From Clostridia bacterium (GTDB lineage Bacteria; Bacillota; Clostridia; Oscillospirales; QAKW01), in NCBI GenBank assembly GCA_017464525.1, contig JAFTZM010000013.1, positions 32,707 through 96,706 of the forward strand: 64,000 nucleotides of DNA. The letters run 5' to 3'. The position numbers and the translations under genes are program-made. The notes under the pieces are model-generated. The model did not search any database and had not been told where the DNA came from. It saw only the letters and a program-made list of their open reading frames with translations. This document shows, piece after piece, positions 22,394 through 30,872 of this stretch (its first letter is position 1; every line of letters begins with the position of its first letter).

Positions 22394-22422
22394 ATTATAG
22401 CACCGGAATTTTGAGTTGTCAA
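22394..22422 (-). promoter_or_regulatory. Sigma-A promoter of the ilv-leu operon
   Basis: Minus strand: TTGACA (22417-22422), 17 nt, TATAAT (22394-22399), just ahead of the T-box leader. Confidence 0.85.
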
Positions 22423-22523
22423 CACTTTGTTTGGAAAAAAATTATTTTTTTAAAATTCTGTGCCATAATAGGCTGCCAAATGGAAAAAGGAGATGCTGTG
22501 CGAAAATATTTTCAAAATTACGC

Positions 22524-22550
22524 AAAAAGACCGGCTGAGCCGGTCTTTTT
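22524..22550 (-). terminator. Terminator of the ABC transporter operon
   Basis: A 12-bp stem AAAAAGACCGGC/GCCGGTCTTTTT with a TGA loop immediately after the stop codon of the ATPase gene. Confidence 0.75.
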
Positions 22551-23192
22551 TTAACGTATTTTTTTCAATTCGTACCGTTCATCGCAGAGCGCTGCCACAG
22601 CCGGGGAGTGACTCACCAGGATCACGCATTTTCCTTCCTCTGCCAGACGGCGGAAGATCTCCATGATCTCCTTCTGGGTGTCTCCGTCCAGGTTGCCGGT
22701 GGGTTCATCGGCCAGAATGATGGCAGGGTCATAGGAAAGGGCACGGGCAATAGCCACCCGCTGCTGTTGTCCGCCGGAAAGCTTCAGCACCCTCCGGTTG
22801 GCCTCCTCTTCGTTCAGCCCTACGTTCTTCAAAAGCTCCAGGGCTTTGTCTTTCTTTTTGATCCCCTTCACCCCGGCGATATCCATGGAAAGCACCACGT
22901 TTTCCAATGCGGTGTACTTGGTGATCAGATTAAAGCTCTGAAAGATCACGCCGATATACTTACTGCGAAAGGTGTATTTATTGAGCTTTTTAATGTCCTT
23001 TCCTTCATAGTAGATGCTGCCCTCCTTGGGATTAGCCAATCCGGAAAGGATGGAAAGCAGCGTGGTCTTTCCGGCGCCTGAACGTCCCATGATACAGTAG
23101 ATCTTTCCCTTTTCAAATTCCATAGAAAGATCCTTCAGTACCGGCGTGGAATCATAGGCAAAGCTGATATTATTTAATGATAAAATACTCAT
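22551..23192 (-). CDS. ABC transporter ATP-binding protein, MacB/LolD type
   Basis: 213 residues. Walker A is GRSGAGKTTLLS (~36), the signature is LSGGQQQRVAIARAL, Walker B is AIILADEPTGNLD, and the switch His is in VSHSPAVAAL. The short size and sequence fit the MacB/LolD/FtsE group, which powers mechanotransmission or efflux with FtsX-type permeases. It pairs with the permease encoded 13 nt upstream. Substrate is unknown. Confidence 0.93.
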   Translation of the reverse strand: MSILSLNNISFAYDSTPVLKDLSMEFEKGKIYCIMGRSGAGKTTLLSILSGLANPKEGSIYYEGKDIKKLNKYTFRSKYIGVIFQSFNLITKYTALENVVLSMDIAGVKGIKKKDKALELLKNVGLNEEEANRRVLKLSGGQQQRVAIARALSYDPAIILADEPTGNLDGDTQKEIMEIFRRLAEEGKCVILVSHSPAVAALCDERYELKKIR

Positions 23193-23205
23193 ATCTATAT
23201 TCTCC

Positions 23206-24768
23206 TTAATCTCGGTTTGCCAGGATCTTCAGCGGCTCATAACGCATCACAAAGAGCATGGAGAACATTCCTGCTACCAATGTAAGCAGAACCGCAATCC
23301 CTAAAAGCTGCAAAACGACTGTTAAATTCATGGCTGCATTGACCTCGGTGATATAATTGTTGGCCTGGCCCATCATATTTTTAAAGGAGTTGCTGTTGCC
23401 TGTGGGCAGTTCGGCAGGCATATTCTGCCCCATTCCGCCACCGCCGCCCCGGCCAAAGCTTTGCTCTACCCGATCACTGCGGCTCTGGGAGGAGGTTATC
23501 TGATTTTCCAGCAGGGCGTTGGTCACCGGGACCGATGTGACCCCGCCGATCACAGCACCCAGCATCACCGCCACGATGGTCACCGCAAAGATCTCGGTGA
23601 GAAATTGCAGAGCAACCTTGCCCTTCTTCATGCCCATGGCCGTTAAAACACCGATCTCATACTTCCGCTCTCTCACGCTGAAAATGTTCAGTACGATCAG
23701 GATCACGGCGCCGATCAGCAGGATCACCAGCAGGAACCAGCCTGCCATGGTGCTTAAGGTATTGAGGGGAGTCAGGCTGTTTTCATAAGCGGTGAGATCC
23801 GCAGAGGATACAGTATAACTATCGCTCAGCCCCAAAGCACGTGCTTCCGCTTCAAAGGCTTCAAAATCCTCTGCGGTGGCAAATACATAGGTGCTGCTAA
23901 GGGATGCGCTTAATACATTTTCATTATCTTCAATTGCCGCTGAGGTATCGGTGATGGCCTTCAGGGCGTTATAGCTCATATAGATCTTATTGGCCGGATC
24001 CTCCCGGTTCATTCCCATACCGGAAAAACCGCTCTCATCGGAGGAATCGGTATAGAGACCCACCACCGTCAGGGTATACACCTCTGTTTCATCGGCGGGG
24101 TTGGCAACCTGCACCGTGTCGCCTACACTCAGGTTATTAAAGGTGGCCAGTTCTTCGGTGATGATGCATTGGGCTTCTGCCGTTCCTTCTTCAAAAACAG
24201 CCCCATCGGTGATGGACGCATTGCCTTCCTGGAACTCGGTCATGGCAGTCTCGCTGCTGTAGCCGACAATACTGAAATCCGCAGAGGCCATATTAAAGCG
24301 ATCTGCCATGCCGCCTTTCCCACCGAACATATTGGAAAAGCTTTGGGCTTCCTCCTCGGTGTCGCTGGTGACAGCTGCAAAATTTTCAGTCCCGTTTAAG
24401 GAGAGGGAGGCGGTGTAATAAAAATCCTGCACCGATTCCGCTTCGGCATATTTTTGGTATTCCTCCAGTGTCAGGGAAGAGGTACTTCCCATCAGCTTCG
24501 AAAACTGCTCTCGGTCAAAACTGCCCGGTTCTTTTCCTTCCTCCGGCTTGACCATTTGGCTCATCATCGATTGCCGGTCAAAGGAGATGGTTCCGGTGAC
24601 GGAAAGGGTGCTCAGGGTATCCTCCCTGGCACTTTCTGCAGCCTGCCGGATGGAAAGGCCGATACAGGCGGAAACGGCGATCACCAGCACAATGATCCCG
24701 ATCAGGATGTTCCGCCCCTTGGAGCGGCTGATGCACCGCAGGGCATTCTTGATAATATACATTTGCAA
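23206..24768 (-). CDS. MacB/FtsX-type ABC permease
   Basis: 520 residues; ATG 24768 follows GAAAGGAACCTTGCAA. One N-terminal membrane segment (ILIGIIVLVIAVSACIGLS) is followed by a ~300-residue extracytoplasmic MacB_PCD-type domain with acidic, Ser/Thr-rich stretches. Three C-terminal membrane segments (~340-500) form the FtsX domain, including RKYEIGVLTAMGMKKGKV. A low-complexity RGGGGGMGQNM stretch sits between TM2 and TM3. With the ATPase it would export a peptide, lipid or drug, or act as a stress sensor. No two-component genes lie beside it. Confidence 0.9.
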   Translation of the reverse strand: MQMYIIKNALRCISRSKGRNILIGIIVLVIAVSACIGLSIRQAAESAREDTLSTLSVTGTISFDRQSMMSQMVKPEEGKEPGSFDREQFSKLMGSTSSLTLEEYQKYAEAESVQDFYYTASLSLNGTENFAAVTSDTEEEAQSFSNMFGGKGGMADRFNMASADFSIVGYSSETAMTEFQEGNASITDGAVFEEGTAEAQCIITEELATFNNLSVGDTVQVANPADETEVYTLTVVGLYTDSSDESGFSGMGMNREDPANKIYMSYNALKAITDTSAAIEDNENVLSASLSSTYVFATAEDFEAFEAEARALGLSDSYTVSSADLTAYENSLTPLNTLSTMAGWFLLVILLIGAVILIVLNIFSVRERKYEIGVLTAMGMKKGKVALQFLTEIFAVTIVAVMLGAVIGGVTSVPVTNALLENQITSSQSRSDRVEQSFGRGGGGGMGQNMPAELPTGNSNSFKNMMGQANNYITEVNAAMNLTVVLQLLGIAVLLTLVAGMFSMLFVMRYEPLKILANRD

Positions 24769-24865
24769 GGTTCCTTTCTGAATTTGATAGACCTATTTTA
24801 TTTGAAAAATGTGATTTTTCTGTGAAATAATTAATGAATAATCTGTAAACATCCTGCGCACTCTA

Positions 24866-25188
24866 GGATAGAGCGAGAGATCCGAACCCGCCTCAAAGCG
24901 GCATATTTCGGTGCTTTTCACTCGCTTTATCCTTGCAAGGCGCCAGCCTTGCTGCATCAAAATCGAGCAAAAATCCCTCGAAATCTACTCGCTTTGAGGT
25001 CGAAGATCTTAAAGAGTGCGGATTTTTGTTCAGCCAAGGCAAAAACATAGCCAATACTGCCGTATTGGCGAGTATTTTTAAGTGACACCCCAAATCTTTG
25101 ATTTGGTTGGTGGAACTTATGCAGAGTAAACGCAGGATGAGCGAAAAACTGCCTTTTTAAGACGAGGTTCGGATATTTCGCTCTACCC
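24866..25188 (+). mobile_element. MITE-like element, copy B (323 bp)
   Basis: This is the reverse complement of copy A (15736-16009) along nearly its whole length, with compensating changes in the internal palindrome (CCAATACTGCCGTATTGG). The left flank is TA (24864-24865); the right flank has decayed to TG. It carries ~50 extra bases between GAGTATTTT and ACGCAGGATG; these contain the hairpin CCAAATC-TTT-GATTTGG and are missing from copy A. The right end stops 18 nt before the start of the gene at 25207, in the same relative orientation as copy A to ilvA. Between the permease gene and this element (24769-24865) I see only AT-rich DNA. Confidence 0.8.
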
Positions 25189-25206
25189 TGAAAAAGGGGG
25201 ATCGTC

Positions 25207-26073
25207 ATGAAAATATCGCATCAAATGGAACTGAGAGGACTTTGCGTCGGGGTCACTTTAAAGGATCGTGAGGGCATTTTTGATATTCTGGCGGCTCTGC
25301 AGCAAAAATGCGGTAACACCACTGAGGGCAAACGATTAAAAAAAGAGGTTCATGAGCGGGAACGGCAGGTGCCTTCGGCCATCGCGGCGGGGGTGGCGAT
25401 TTGTGCCGTAAACAGCTCTGCTGTGAAAAAAACGCTGATCACCGCTGTGACCGTTCCCGGCGGGGTGGATCTGGATGCATCGGACGGTGAAAAAAGCAAG
25501 CTGATCTTTTTGGTAGCCGCTCCGCCGGAGGCGGAAGGAGATGCCGCTTCCCGATTGGCAGTTTTACTGATGAATGAAAATCTGCGGGAGCAGTTGATCC
25601 ATGCCGCTGATGAAGAGGCGTTTTTACAACTGTTGGCGTTGGCAGAAAAAGGGGAGTATGCCGCCGTGCCTCGGGAGGAGCCCGCACTCATCCTGGCTGT
25701 TTTTGACCGGGAAGGGGAGGGGGCGTCGGCACTGCAGCTGGCTGCCGGCCGCATGGGAAAGCTTTTGAGATCCGGCCAGCTTTTTTCCCCCGAGGAGCTG
25801 CATGAGGCAGCAGGGATACTGCTGATCGGAGAGGGCCATTCTCTGGAGCCCTTTGAGGGTAAACGGGTGCTTACGGCCTCTCATTCGGATAGCATCTACC
25901 GCCCGGAATACCTGCTGCGGATGGTGGAGCAGGCACCGATCTATCATCGCTGCGTGGACCATCAGGGATTTTGGAAAAGGTTTTTTCGTTTTCGGGTGCC
26001 TCTGCTTTACCCGCTGCTTTTGGCAGGATGTGTTCTTCTTTTGCTGGCATATCTTTTTGTTCACATGAAGTAA
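25207..26073 (+). CDS. Degenerate PTS fructose-type IIA-IIB relic with a C-terminal membrane segment
   Basis: 288 residues; ATG 25207 follows AAAAAGGGGGATCGTC. Residues ~15-150 look like a PTS EIIA-2 (fructose/mannitol) domain (EGIFDILAALQQKCGNTT, VHERERQVPSAIAAGVAICAV). The active-site His of the usual AIPHA motif is Ala at residue 67. Residues ~155-225 resemble an EIIB-fructose domain (LFSPEELHEAAGILLIGE...LEPFEGKRVL), but its CPTGIAHT phosphocysteine loop reads FDREGEGAS. Residues ~262-285 are one hydrophobic helix, like the first helix of EIIC, and then the protein stops. Phosphotransfer should be impossible. It may be a regulator, or a decaying gene that is still open. Confidence 0.6.
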   Translation: MKISHQMELRGLCVGVTLKDREGIFDILAALQQKCGNTTEGKRLKKEVHERERQVPSAIAAGVAICAVNSSAVKKTLITAVTVPGGVDLDASDGEKSKLIFLVAAPPEAEGDAASRLAVLLMNENLREQLIHAADEEAFLQLLALAEKGEYAAVPREEPALILAVFDREGEGASALQLAAGRMGKLLRSGQLFSPEELHEAAGILLIGEGHSLEPFEGKRVLTASHSDSIYRPEYLLRMVEQAPIYHRCVDHQGFWKRFFRFRVPLLYPLLLAGCVLLLLAYLFVHMK

Positions 26074-26155
26074 AATGATAAAGAGGATTTTTTTGACTTC
26101 AAAATTAAAATTTATCCGCAGGTGTAAAAAAATTCTTTAAATTTTTAATTTTATG

Positions 26156-26184
26156 TTGCAATTTTTAACGATATGTGGTATTAT
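26156..26184 (+). promoter_or_regulatory. Promoter of the AraC-family gene
   Basis: TTGCAA (26156-26161), 17 nt, TATTAT (26179-26184), ~38 nt upstream of the start. Confidence 0.6.
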
Positions 26185-26221
26185 TCACATGGTATCAAAT
26201 TTTCGAGGATGAGGTGCTGGG

Positions 26222-27067
26222 ATGCAGAAGTATCTGGAGCGTGAAGAACGTTTTATATTTGGTGAAGATTATTTTCCTGATATCCGGCTCAGCCTTTGCT
26301 GTTGCCATCGGTATAATCCCTCGGAAAGCTTCGGCCCCGTTACCCCTGAGCGGTATGTGATCAATATTGTGGAAGCCGGTCGTGGCACTCTGGATCACGG
26401 CAACCGCCGGTTCAATATTGCCGCAGGGCAGGCTTTTGTGCTGTTTCCCGGAAAAACAGTCAGCTGGAAAGCAGACGGTCTTGAGCCTTGGAACTATATT
26501 GGCATCGAGCTTGCCGGCAGCGGTGTGGAAGAGTTTGTGGAGCGGCTGGGGCTTAGCTTCCAGAATCCCATCATCGATTTTTCCTCTCCCCATAAGGCGA
26601 TGGATGCCGCTTATGATCTTTTTGTGGAATGTGATAAAAAGTACCAGAATCAATTTGCCATCTCCAGCTGCTTTGCCGGCTTGCTGGAATGTGTGGAGGA
26701 AAGCTTGGTAGCCAAAAAGATCCCCGCCAAGAATTTCTATATGACCCGGGCAGTGGAGTACATAAAGGAAAATTACAATCAGAACCTGAGCGTGGAAAAT
26801 ATCGCTAATATGCTGGGGATCGAGCGCAGTTATCTTTCCCGCCTTTTCAAGACTTATAAAAATAAGAGCACCCAGAATTATATCATCGATTACCGCATCC
26901 AGCGGGCTAAAAAAATGTTTGAGGAAGAGGATCTCAACGTTTCTCAGGTCTGCACCGCTGTGGGCTATACCAATATTTATTGCTTTTCCCGGATCTTCAA
27001 AAGCCGGGTGGGGATGAGCCCCAAAGAGTACCGTGAGATGTGTAAACGAGAAAATATTGTTGATTAA
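26222..27067 (+). CDS. AraC family transcriptional regulator
   Basis: 281 residues; ATG 26222 follows GAGGTGCTGGG. The N-terminal ~150 residues form a cupin-like sensor (ERYVINIVEAGRGTLDHGNRRFNIAAGQAFVLFPGKTV). The C-terminal ~100 residues are two helix-turn-helix motifs of the AraC/XylS type (NLSVENIANMLGIERSYLSRLFK and VSQVCTAVGYTNIYCFSRIFKSRVGMSPKEYR). Such sensors usually bind a sugar. It is monocistronic with its own promoter and terminator, and no transport or sugar operon adjoins it, so the target is unknown. Confidence 0.92.
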   Translation: MQKYLEREERFIFGEDYFPDIRLSLCCCHRYNPSESFGPVTPERYVINIVEAGRGTLDHGNRRFNIAAGQAFVLFPGKTVSWKADGLEPWNYIGIELAGSGVEEFVERLGLSFQNPIIDFSSPHKAMDAAYDLFVECDKKYQNQFAISSCFAGLLECVEESLVAKKIPAKNFYMTRAVEYIKENYNQNLSVENIANMLGIERSYLSRLFKTYKNKSTQNYIIDYRIQRAKKMFEEEDLNVSQVCTAVGYTNIYCFSRIFKSRVGMSPKEYREMCKRENIVD

Positions 27068-27068
27068 T

Positions 27069-27091
27069 AAAAAGCCCTTTTAGGGCTTTTT
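27069..27091 (+). terminator. Terminator after the AraC gene
   Basis: Stem AAAAAGCCCT/AGGGCTTTTT closely following the stop codon. Confidence 0.75.
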
Positions 27092-27092
27092 C

Positions 27093-27296
27093 AGACTGTT
27101 GAAAAAGGCACCGACCGCAGAAAAAAAGGAAAACAATTTCAGCACCATCTTGGTCATAGTTTGTAGGGCAGGGGCTCCCCCAAGGGGACTTCCTCGCTTC
27201 GCTCCTGCCGTTTCCGGAATAAGGAAAAATCTCGCCGAGGCGAGCGAGATTGATTTAAATTTTTTCTGCTTTCCGCCGCTCTTTTCGGCAGTCTTT
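27093..27296 (-). repeat. Dispersed ~200-bp intergenic repeat, copy 2
   Basis: Reverse complement of 9402-9603 with scattered substitutions and indels. This copy carries a CTCGCCGAGGCGAG hairpin where copy 1 has AATTCCGCATTTTTATGC. There is no credible gene, although the frame happens to stay open across much of it. The repeat fills most of the gene-free stretch 27068-27385. Confidence 0.8.
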
Positions 27297-27334
27297 TTTT
27301 ATCATCAAATTTATCGAAAATCAATAAAAAGTTG

Positions 27335-27363
27335 TTGACAAACGATGCTCTATGTGTTATGAT
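27335..27363 (+). promoter_or_regulatory. Promoter of the DUF2975-XRE-DUF4153 operon
   Basis: TTGACA (27335-27340), 17 nt, TATGAT (27358-27363), followed by AGGAGG at 27371. Confidence 0.75.
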
Positions 27364-27385
27364 GCCCTCAAGGAGGCGATGAAAA

Positions 27386-27859
27386 ATGCTTAAAATTTCC
27401 CGTCACCGTTCGGTGACCCTATCGTTGATCTTAACGGTTTTATTTATGCTTGCCCTGATCGGCGGCGCGGTGATCATGCCCCGGCTGGCCGATACGCTGA
27501 TCGCAACGCAGGATCATATCGATTTCCGGGATCATATCACAGCGGCGGGGCGTATCTTTGTGCTGGCTGTGGCCTATGGGATCCTTGCCATGGGAGCGGT
27601 GGCCGATACGCTGCTGTTCTGTTTGCTTCTGCGGGTGCGCAAGGGGCTGGTGTTTACCGACCGAAGCGTGGCGCTGATCCGGGCGGTATCCTGGTGCGGC
27701 ATCTTGTTGGGACTGCTCTTTGCTCTGCTGGGCGTTTACTTCCAGCTTTCCTTTGCGGTTGCCTTTGCCGGCTTTTTCCTGGGGCTTTGTGTCCGGGTGG
27801 TCAAAAATGTGATCGAAGAGGCCATCGCCATTAAGCAGGAAAATGATCTTACCGTGTGA
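27386..27859 (+). CDS. DUF2975 family membrane protein
   Basis: 157 residues with four predicted membrane segments (~10-32, ~50-75, ~95-117, ~118-137) and a short cytoplasmic tail EEAIAIKQENDL. The layout and the following XRE gene match the DUF2975 family, a small membrane protein almost always paired with a YozG-like Cro/CI regulator. Function is unknown. Confidence 0.8.
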   Translation: MLKISRHRSVTLSLILTVLFMLALIGGAVIMPRLADTLIATQDHIDFRDHITAAGRIFVLAVAYGILAMGAVADTLLFCLLLRVRKGLVFTDRSVALIRAVSWCGILLGLLFALLGVYFQLSFAVAFAGFFLGLCVRVVKNVIEEAIAIKQENDLTV

Positions 27860-27868
27860 GGTGGCAGC

Positions 27869-28078
27869 ATGATCGTAATTAATCTGGATGTGATGATGGC
27901 AAAGCGCAAAATGTCCCTCAATGAGCTTTCTGCCAAGGTGGGCATCACCCTTGCCAATCTTTCGATCTTAAAGAATAATAAAGCCAAGGCTATCCGATTT
28001 TCCACGCTGGATGCCATTTGCAAGGCGCTGGATTGCCGGGTGGAGGATATCCTGGAATATGTGGAGGATGAAGTATGA
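27869..28078 (+). CDS. Small Cro/CI-type (XRE) regulator
   Basis: 69 residues that are almost entirely one helix-turn-helix domain (MSLNELSAKVGITLANLSILKNNKAKAIRFSTLDAICKALDCRVEDILEY). ATG 27869 follows GAGGTGGCAGC. It overlaps the next gene by 4 nt (ATGA). By family precedent it regulates, or is regulated by, the DUF2975 partner. Confidence 0.9.
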   Translation: MIVINLDVMMAKRKMSLNELSAKVGITLANLSILKNNKAKAIRFSTLDAICKALDCRVEDILEYVEDEV

Positions 28079-29667
28079 GTGAGCATTATGAATACCGTTT
28101 CGATCCCGGTACGGGGGAGCCGGTAGCTGAGCGCTATTCTCTTTATGAGAATGTTTTTGCCTGGCTTTCCGTGGCAGCAGGATATGGCTTTTGCCGGGTA
28201 TTTCCGGTACATCAGCATCCCTTCGGCGGATTTCTTTTTATTTTGGCACTTTATCTTGCATCGGTGATTCTGTTGAAATTGAAGGGAGCATCCTTCGGCA
28301 TGATGTCCCTGGTGATGGGCGGATCTGCCCTGTTGCTGAGCCCAGCTCTTTTTCTTTCTGCTAATTCCATGATCCATTTTCTGGTGTATCTTTATGCTTT
28401 GGCGGCCTGGTTCTATACCGTATCTGCCGCCTGCGGAAATACGCTGGAAAAGGGCTTCTCTGAGCTGCTTTTTGCGGATTTTTTTAAGGCGATCATTGTG
28501 ATGCCTGCGGCATCCTTTGCCAAGCTGTTTTCCGTTCTGTTTTCCGGGAAAAGAAGGACGGGTGGCAAGACTCTTTTAAAGCTGCTTTTGGGGATCGGCA
28601 TCGCGGTGATCCCCACCGTTGTGGTATTGGCACTTCTTTCTTATGATAGTGCGTTTACCGCCCTTTTAAAAAAGCTTTTTGATTTTGGTTGGAGCAATAT
28701 CCTTTCCCATGCCTTCAGTTTTTTGCTGGGGATTCCCATCGGAATGTATCTTTTTGCCGCCTTTTTCTCTGCCAGCAGAAACCGCTGCGCCGAGTCCTTT
28801 ACCGCAGAGCATTACCGCGCCGGTCTTGCTGTTTTTCAACTTCTGCCCGGGATCTCGGCAGTTGCTGCTATCTTGCCGGTGCTGCTGGTCTATCTTCTTT
28901 TCTTTGTTTCTCAATGGCAGTATTATCTCTCAGCCTTTACCGGGGTGCTGCCCGGAGGAATGACCTTTGCGGAATATGCTCGCAGCGGCTTTTTTCAGCT
29001 CTGTACCGTTTCGGTGATCAATCTGATCATCATGATCCTGCTGCAGGTGTTTGTGCGCAGAAGGGAAGAGAAGCCCCTGCTGCTCACCCGGATCCTTTCG
29101 GCGATCCTCTCGGCCTTTACTTTGATCCTGATCGCTACCGCTATTGCCAAACTCTGGCTTTATATCGACCGCTTCGGTCTCACCCCCAAACGGGTCTATG
29201 CCGGGTGGTTTATGATCATTCTTGCGGTGATCTTTGTACTGGCGGCTGTCAAACAGTTTGCGGTTCGCTTTAAACTGGTTCCCACCGCCACCCTTGCTTG
29301 CGTGGTGCTGTTCGGGGTTCTGGCACTTTCCGGCAGCGATTCCCTCATTGCCCGGTACAATGCGGAGCGCTATATGAACGGAACGCTGGAAATAGTTGAC
29401 GTGAGCGCTATGGAAGAATTGGGAGACGCGGCAGTGCCCTCTATGGTGCGGCTGGTCAAATTCCTGGATCGGCAAAACGGCACTGATATCCGGAATTTCC
29501 CCTTTGATTCCCAAAATGATCTTTATAACGATCTGGCCCGTTATCTTTATTATGATGCTGCGCAGCAGGAGCCCTGTACCTTCTTTTCCGTTACCCTGCC
29601 CCGCATCCGGGCAGATCATGCCCTTCAAGAGGCCGGGATCGAAGCGGGGAAGAGGACGGATCAGTAA
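28075..29667 (+). CDS. DUF4153 family multi-pass membrane protein
   Basis: 530 residues with about ten to twelve membrane segments. The cytoplasmic N-terminus is MSEHYEYRFDPGTGEPV, and the final ~110 residues (ARYNAERYMNGTLEIVDVSAMEELGDAAVPSMVRLV...) form a soluble tail. The pattern is that of Firmicute DUF4153 proteins. It is translationally coupled to the XRE gene. Function is unknown; the trio probably forms one membrane-regulatory module. Confidence 0.75.
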   Translation: MSEHYEYRFDPGTGEPVAERYSLYENVFAWLSVAAGYGFCRVFPVHQHPFGGFLFILALYLASVILLKLKGASFGMMSLVMGGSALLLSPALFLSANSMIHFLVYLYALAAWFYTVSAACGNTLEKGFSELLFADFFKAIIVMPAASFAKLFSVLFSGKRRTGGKTLLKLLLGIGIAVIPTVVVLALLSYDSAFTALLKKLFDFGWSNILSHAFSFLLGIPIGMYLFAAFFSASRNRCAESFTAEHYRAGLAVFQLLPGISAVAAILPVLLVYLLFFVSQWQYYLSAFTGVLPGGMTFAEYARSGFFQLCTVSVINLIIMILLQVFVRRREEKPLLLTRILSAILSAFTLILIATAIAKLWLYIDRFGLTPKRVYAGWFMIILAVIFVLAAVKQFAVRFKLVPTATLACVVLFGVLALSGSDSLIARYNAERYMNGTLEIVDVSAMEELGDAAVPSMVRLVKFLDRQNGTDIRNFPFDSQNDLYNDLARYLYYDAAQQEPCTFFSVTLPRIRADHALQEAGIEAGKRTDQ

Positions 29668-29752
29668 AAAAAGCCGTATTTTTGTTCGCTTTTGTTCGTT
29701 TTCTCTGATTTTTTTAGCCTGTTTTTACTCCTTTTTTGAAGCTTTTCGAAAT

Positions 29753-29781
29753 AAAAAAGACCCATTTTTTGGGCCTTTTTT
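29753..29781. terminator. Bidirectional terminator between DUF4153 and sigF
   Basis: Imperfect stem AAAAAAGACCC/GGGCCTTTTTT around a CA-rich, T-rich loop, with A/T runs on both sides. It lies between convergent genes. Confidence 0.6.
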
Positions 29782-30436
29782 ATTTTGGTTTATACTGTTC
29801 TCGCAGACGGGTGAGGATCTTCTTTTCTAATCGGGAGACCGCCACCTGAGACATTCCCAGCTCCTTGGCGGTTGCGCTCTGGGTCTGATCCATAAAGAAC
29901 CGCAGAACGATCAGCCGCCGTTCCGGGGGAGGCAGTTGGTTTAAAATTTCCCGGGTCACCACCCGATCCAGCGCTTCTTCCTCCGGAGAGGGGACCCCCG
30001 GTGTGACGCCCCCTTCCTCCGGCGGCAGATCCAGCGAAAGGGTGGGTTGAGTGGCCTCTGCTGCGGTTAAAATGGCTTCCGGCTCCAGACCGGTTTCTTC
30101 TGCCAGCTCTGAAAGCTTGGGCTCCCGGCCCAGCCTCTGGGTGAGATCTCGGGCAGCCCGGTCGATCTTCAGCTTGTCCTCCTTGAATTTACGGGAGACC
30201 TTTACGCTTCCGTTATCCCTGAGATAGGTTTTGATCTCGCCGACGATCTTGGTGACGGCATAGGTGGAAAACTGCACCTGCTTGCTTTCATCAAAATCCC
30301 GGGCTGCCTTGATCAGCCCCACCGATCCGATCTGCATCAGATCCTCATCCTCTACCCCAAATCCCCGATACCGTTTGATCGCCATCCGCACAAGACCTAA
30401 ATTTTCTTCTACCAGGCGATCCTTTAAAAGGGGCAT
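29780..30436 (-). CDS. sigF: Forespore sigma factor F
   Basis: 218 residues. Region 2 is ENLGLVRMAIKRYRGFGVEDEDLMQIGSVGLIKAARDFDESKQVQFSTYAV, and region 4 ends RRLIVLRFFMDQTQSATAKELGMSQVAVSRLEKKIL. Gene order spoIIAA-spoIIAB-sigF with overlapping ends identifies it as SigF. It is the first compartment-specific sigma factor, active in the forespore after SpoIIAB releases it. The start shares one base with the spoIIAB stop (TAATG). Confidence 0.95.
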   Translation of the reverse strand: MPLLKDRLVEENLGLVRMAIKRYRGFGVEDEDLMQIGSVGLIKAARDFDESKQVQFSTYAVTKIVGEIKTYLRDNGSVKVSRKFKEDKLKIDRAARDLTQRLGREPKLSELAEETGLEPEAILTAAEATQPTLSLDLPPEEGGVTPGVPSPEEEALDRVVTREILNQLPPPERRLIVLRFFMDQTQSATAKELGMSQVAVSRLEKKILTRLREQYKPK

Positions 30437-30870
30437 TATCCCCGAGACTTTATGTATTTGGTGAAGGTAACGGTGGTTCCAATCCCCGGCTTGGAGGTCA
30501 CCTTCACCTTGTCCATAAAGCTTTCCATAATGGTGAAGCCCATTCCGCTCCGTTCGGCAGTATCGCCGGTGGTAAAGAGGGGCTCCATGGCTTGCTCAAT
30601 ATTCTCGATGCCCCGTCCTTTATCCTTGATGACGATCACGAGTTTTCCGCCTTCGTATAACCTACATTGCAGCGTAATATTGCCCAGCTCATCTGCATAG
30701 CCGTGAACGATGCAGTTGGTCACTGCTTCGCTGACCGCGGTTTTGATCTCGCTGATCTCCTCAACGGTGGGATCCAGCTGGGATGCAAAGGCTGCCGCGG
30801 TGATGCGTGCAAACCCTTCATTGGCCGAGCGGGAAGGGAATACCACCCGGATGCTGTTGATCGCTTTCAT
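30436..30870 (-). CDS. spoIIAB: Anti-sigma F factor/serine kinase
   Basis: 144 residues from ATG 30870, 7 nt after AGGAGG; a TTG at 30876 is a less likely start. It has a GHKL ATPase fold: the N box is EAVTNCIVHGY, and G boxes are KDKGRGIENIEQ and RSGMGFTIMESFM. It binds and inhibits SigF and phosphorylates SpoIIAA. Confidence 0.95.
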   Translation of the reverse strand: MKAINSIRVVFPSRSANEGFARITAAAFASQLDPTVEEISEIKTAVSEAVTNCIVHGYADELGNITLQCRLYEGGKLVIVIKDKGRGIENIEQAMEPLFTTGDTAERSGMGFTIMESFMDKVKVTSKPGIGTTVTFTKYIKSRG

Positions 30871-30872
30871 AT

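Noticed and set aside
22481..22554. Short ORF MEKGDAV...AEPVFF between the ilv promoter and the ABC operon, with AAAAAGGAG nearby
   Set aside because: It runs straight into the terminator hairpin of the opposite-strand ABC genes, and half of its codons are that hairpin; no sign of a conserved peptide.
27099..27338. Plus-strand ORF through repeat copy 2
   Set aside because: It is the translated repeat followed by promoter DNA; the equivalent frame in copy 1 is on the other strand and is disrupted differently.
27341..27385. Direct binding site of the XRE protein near the promoter
   Set aside because: No palindrome of convincing length between the promoter and the start codon.
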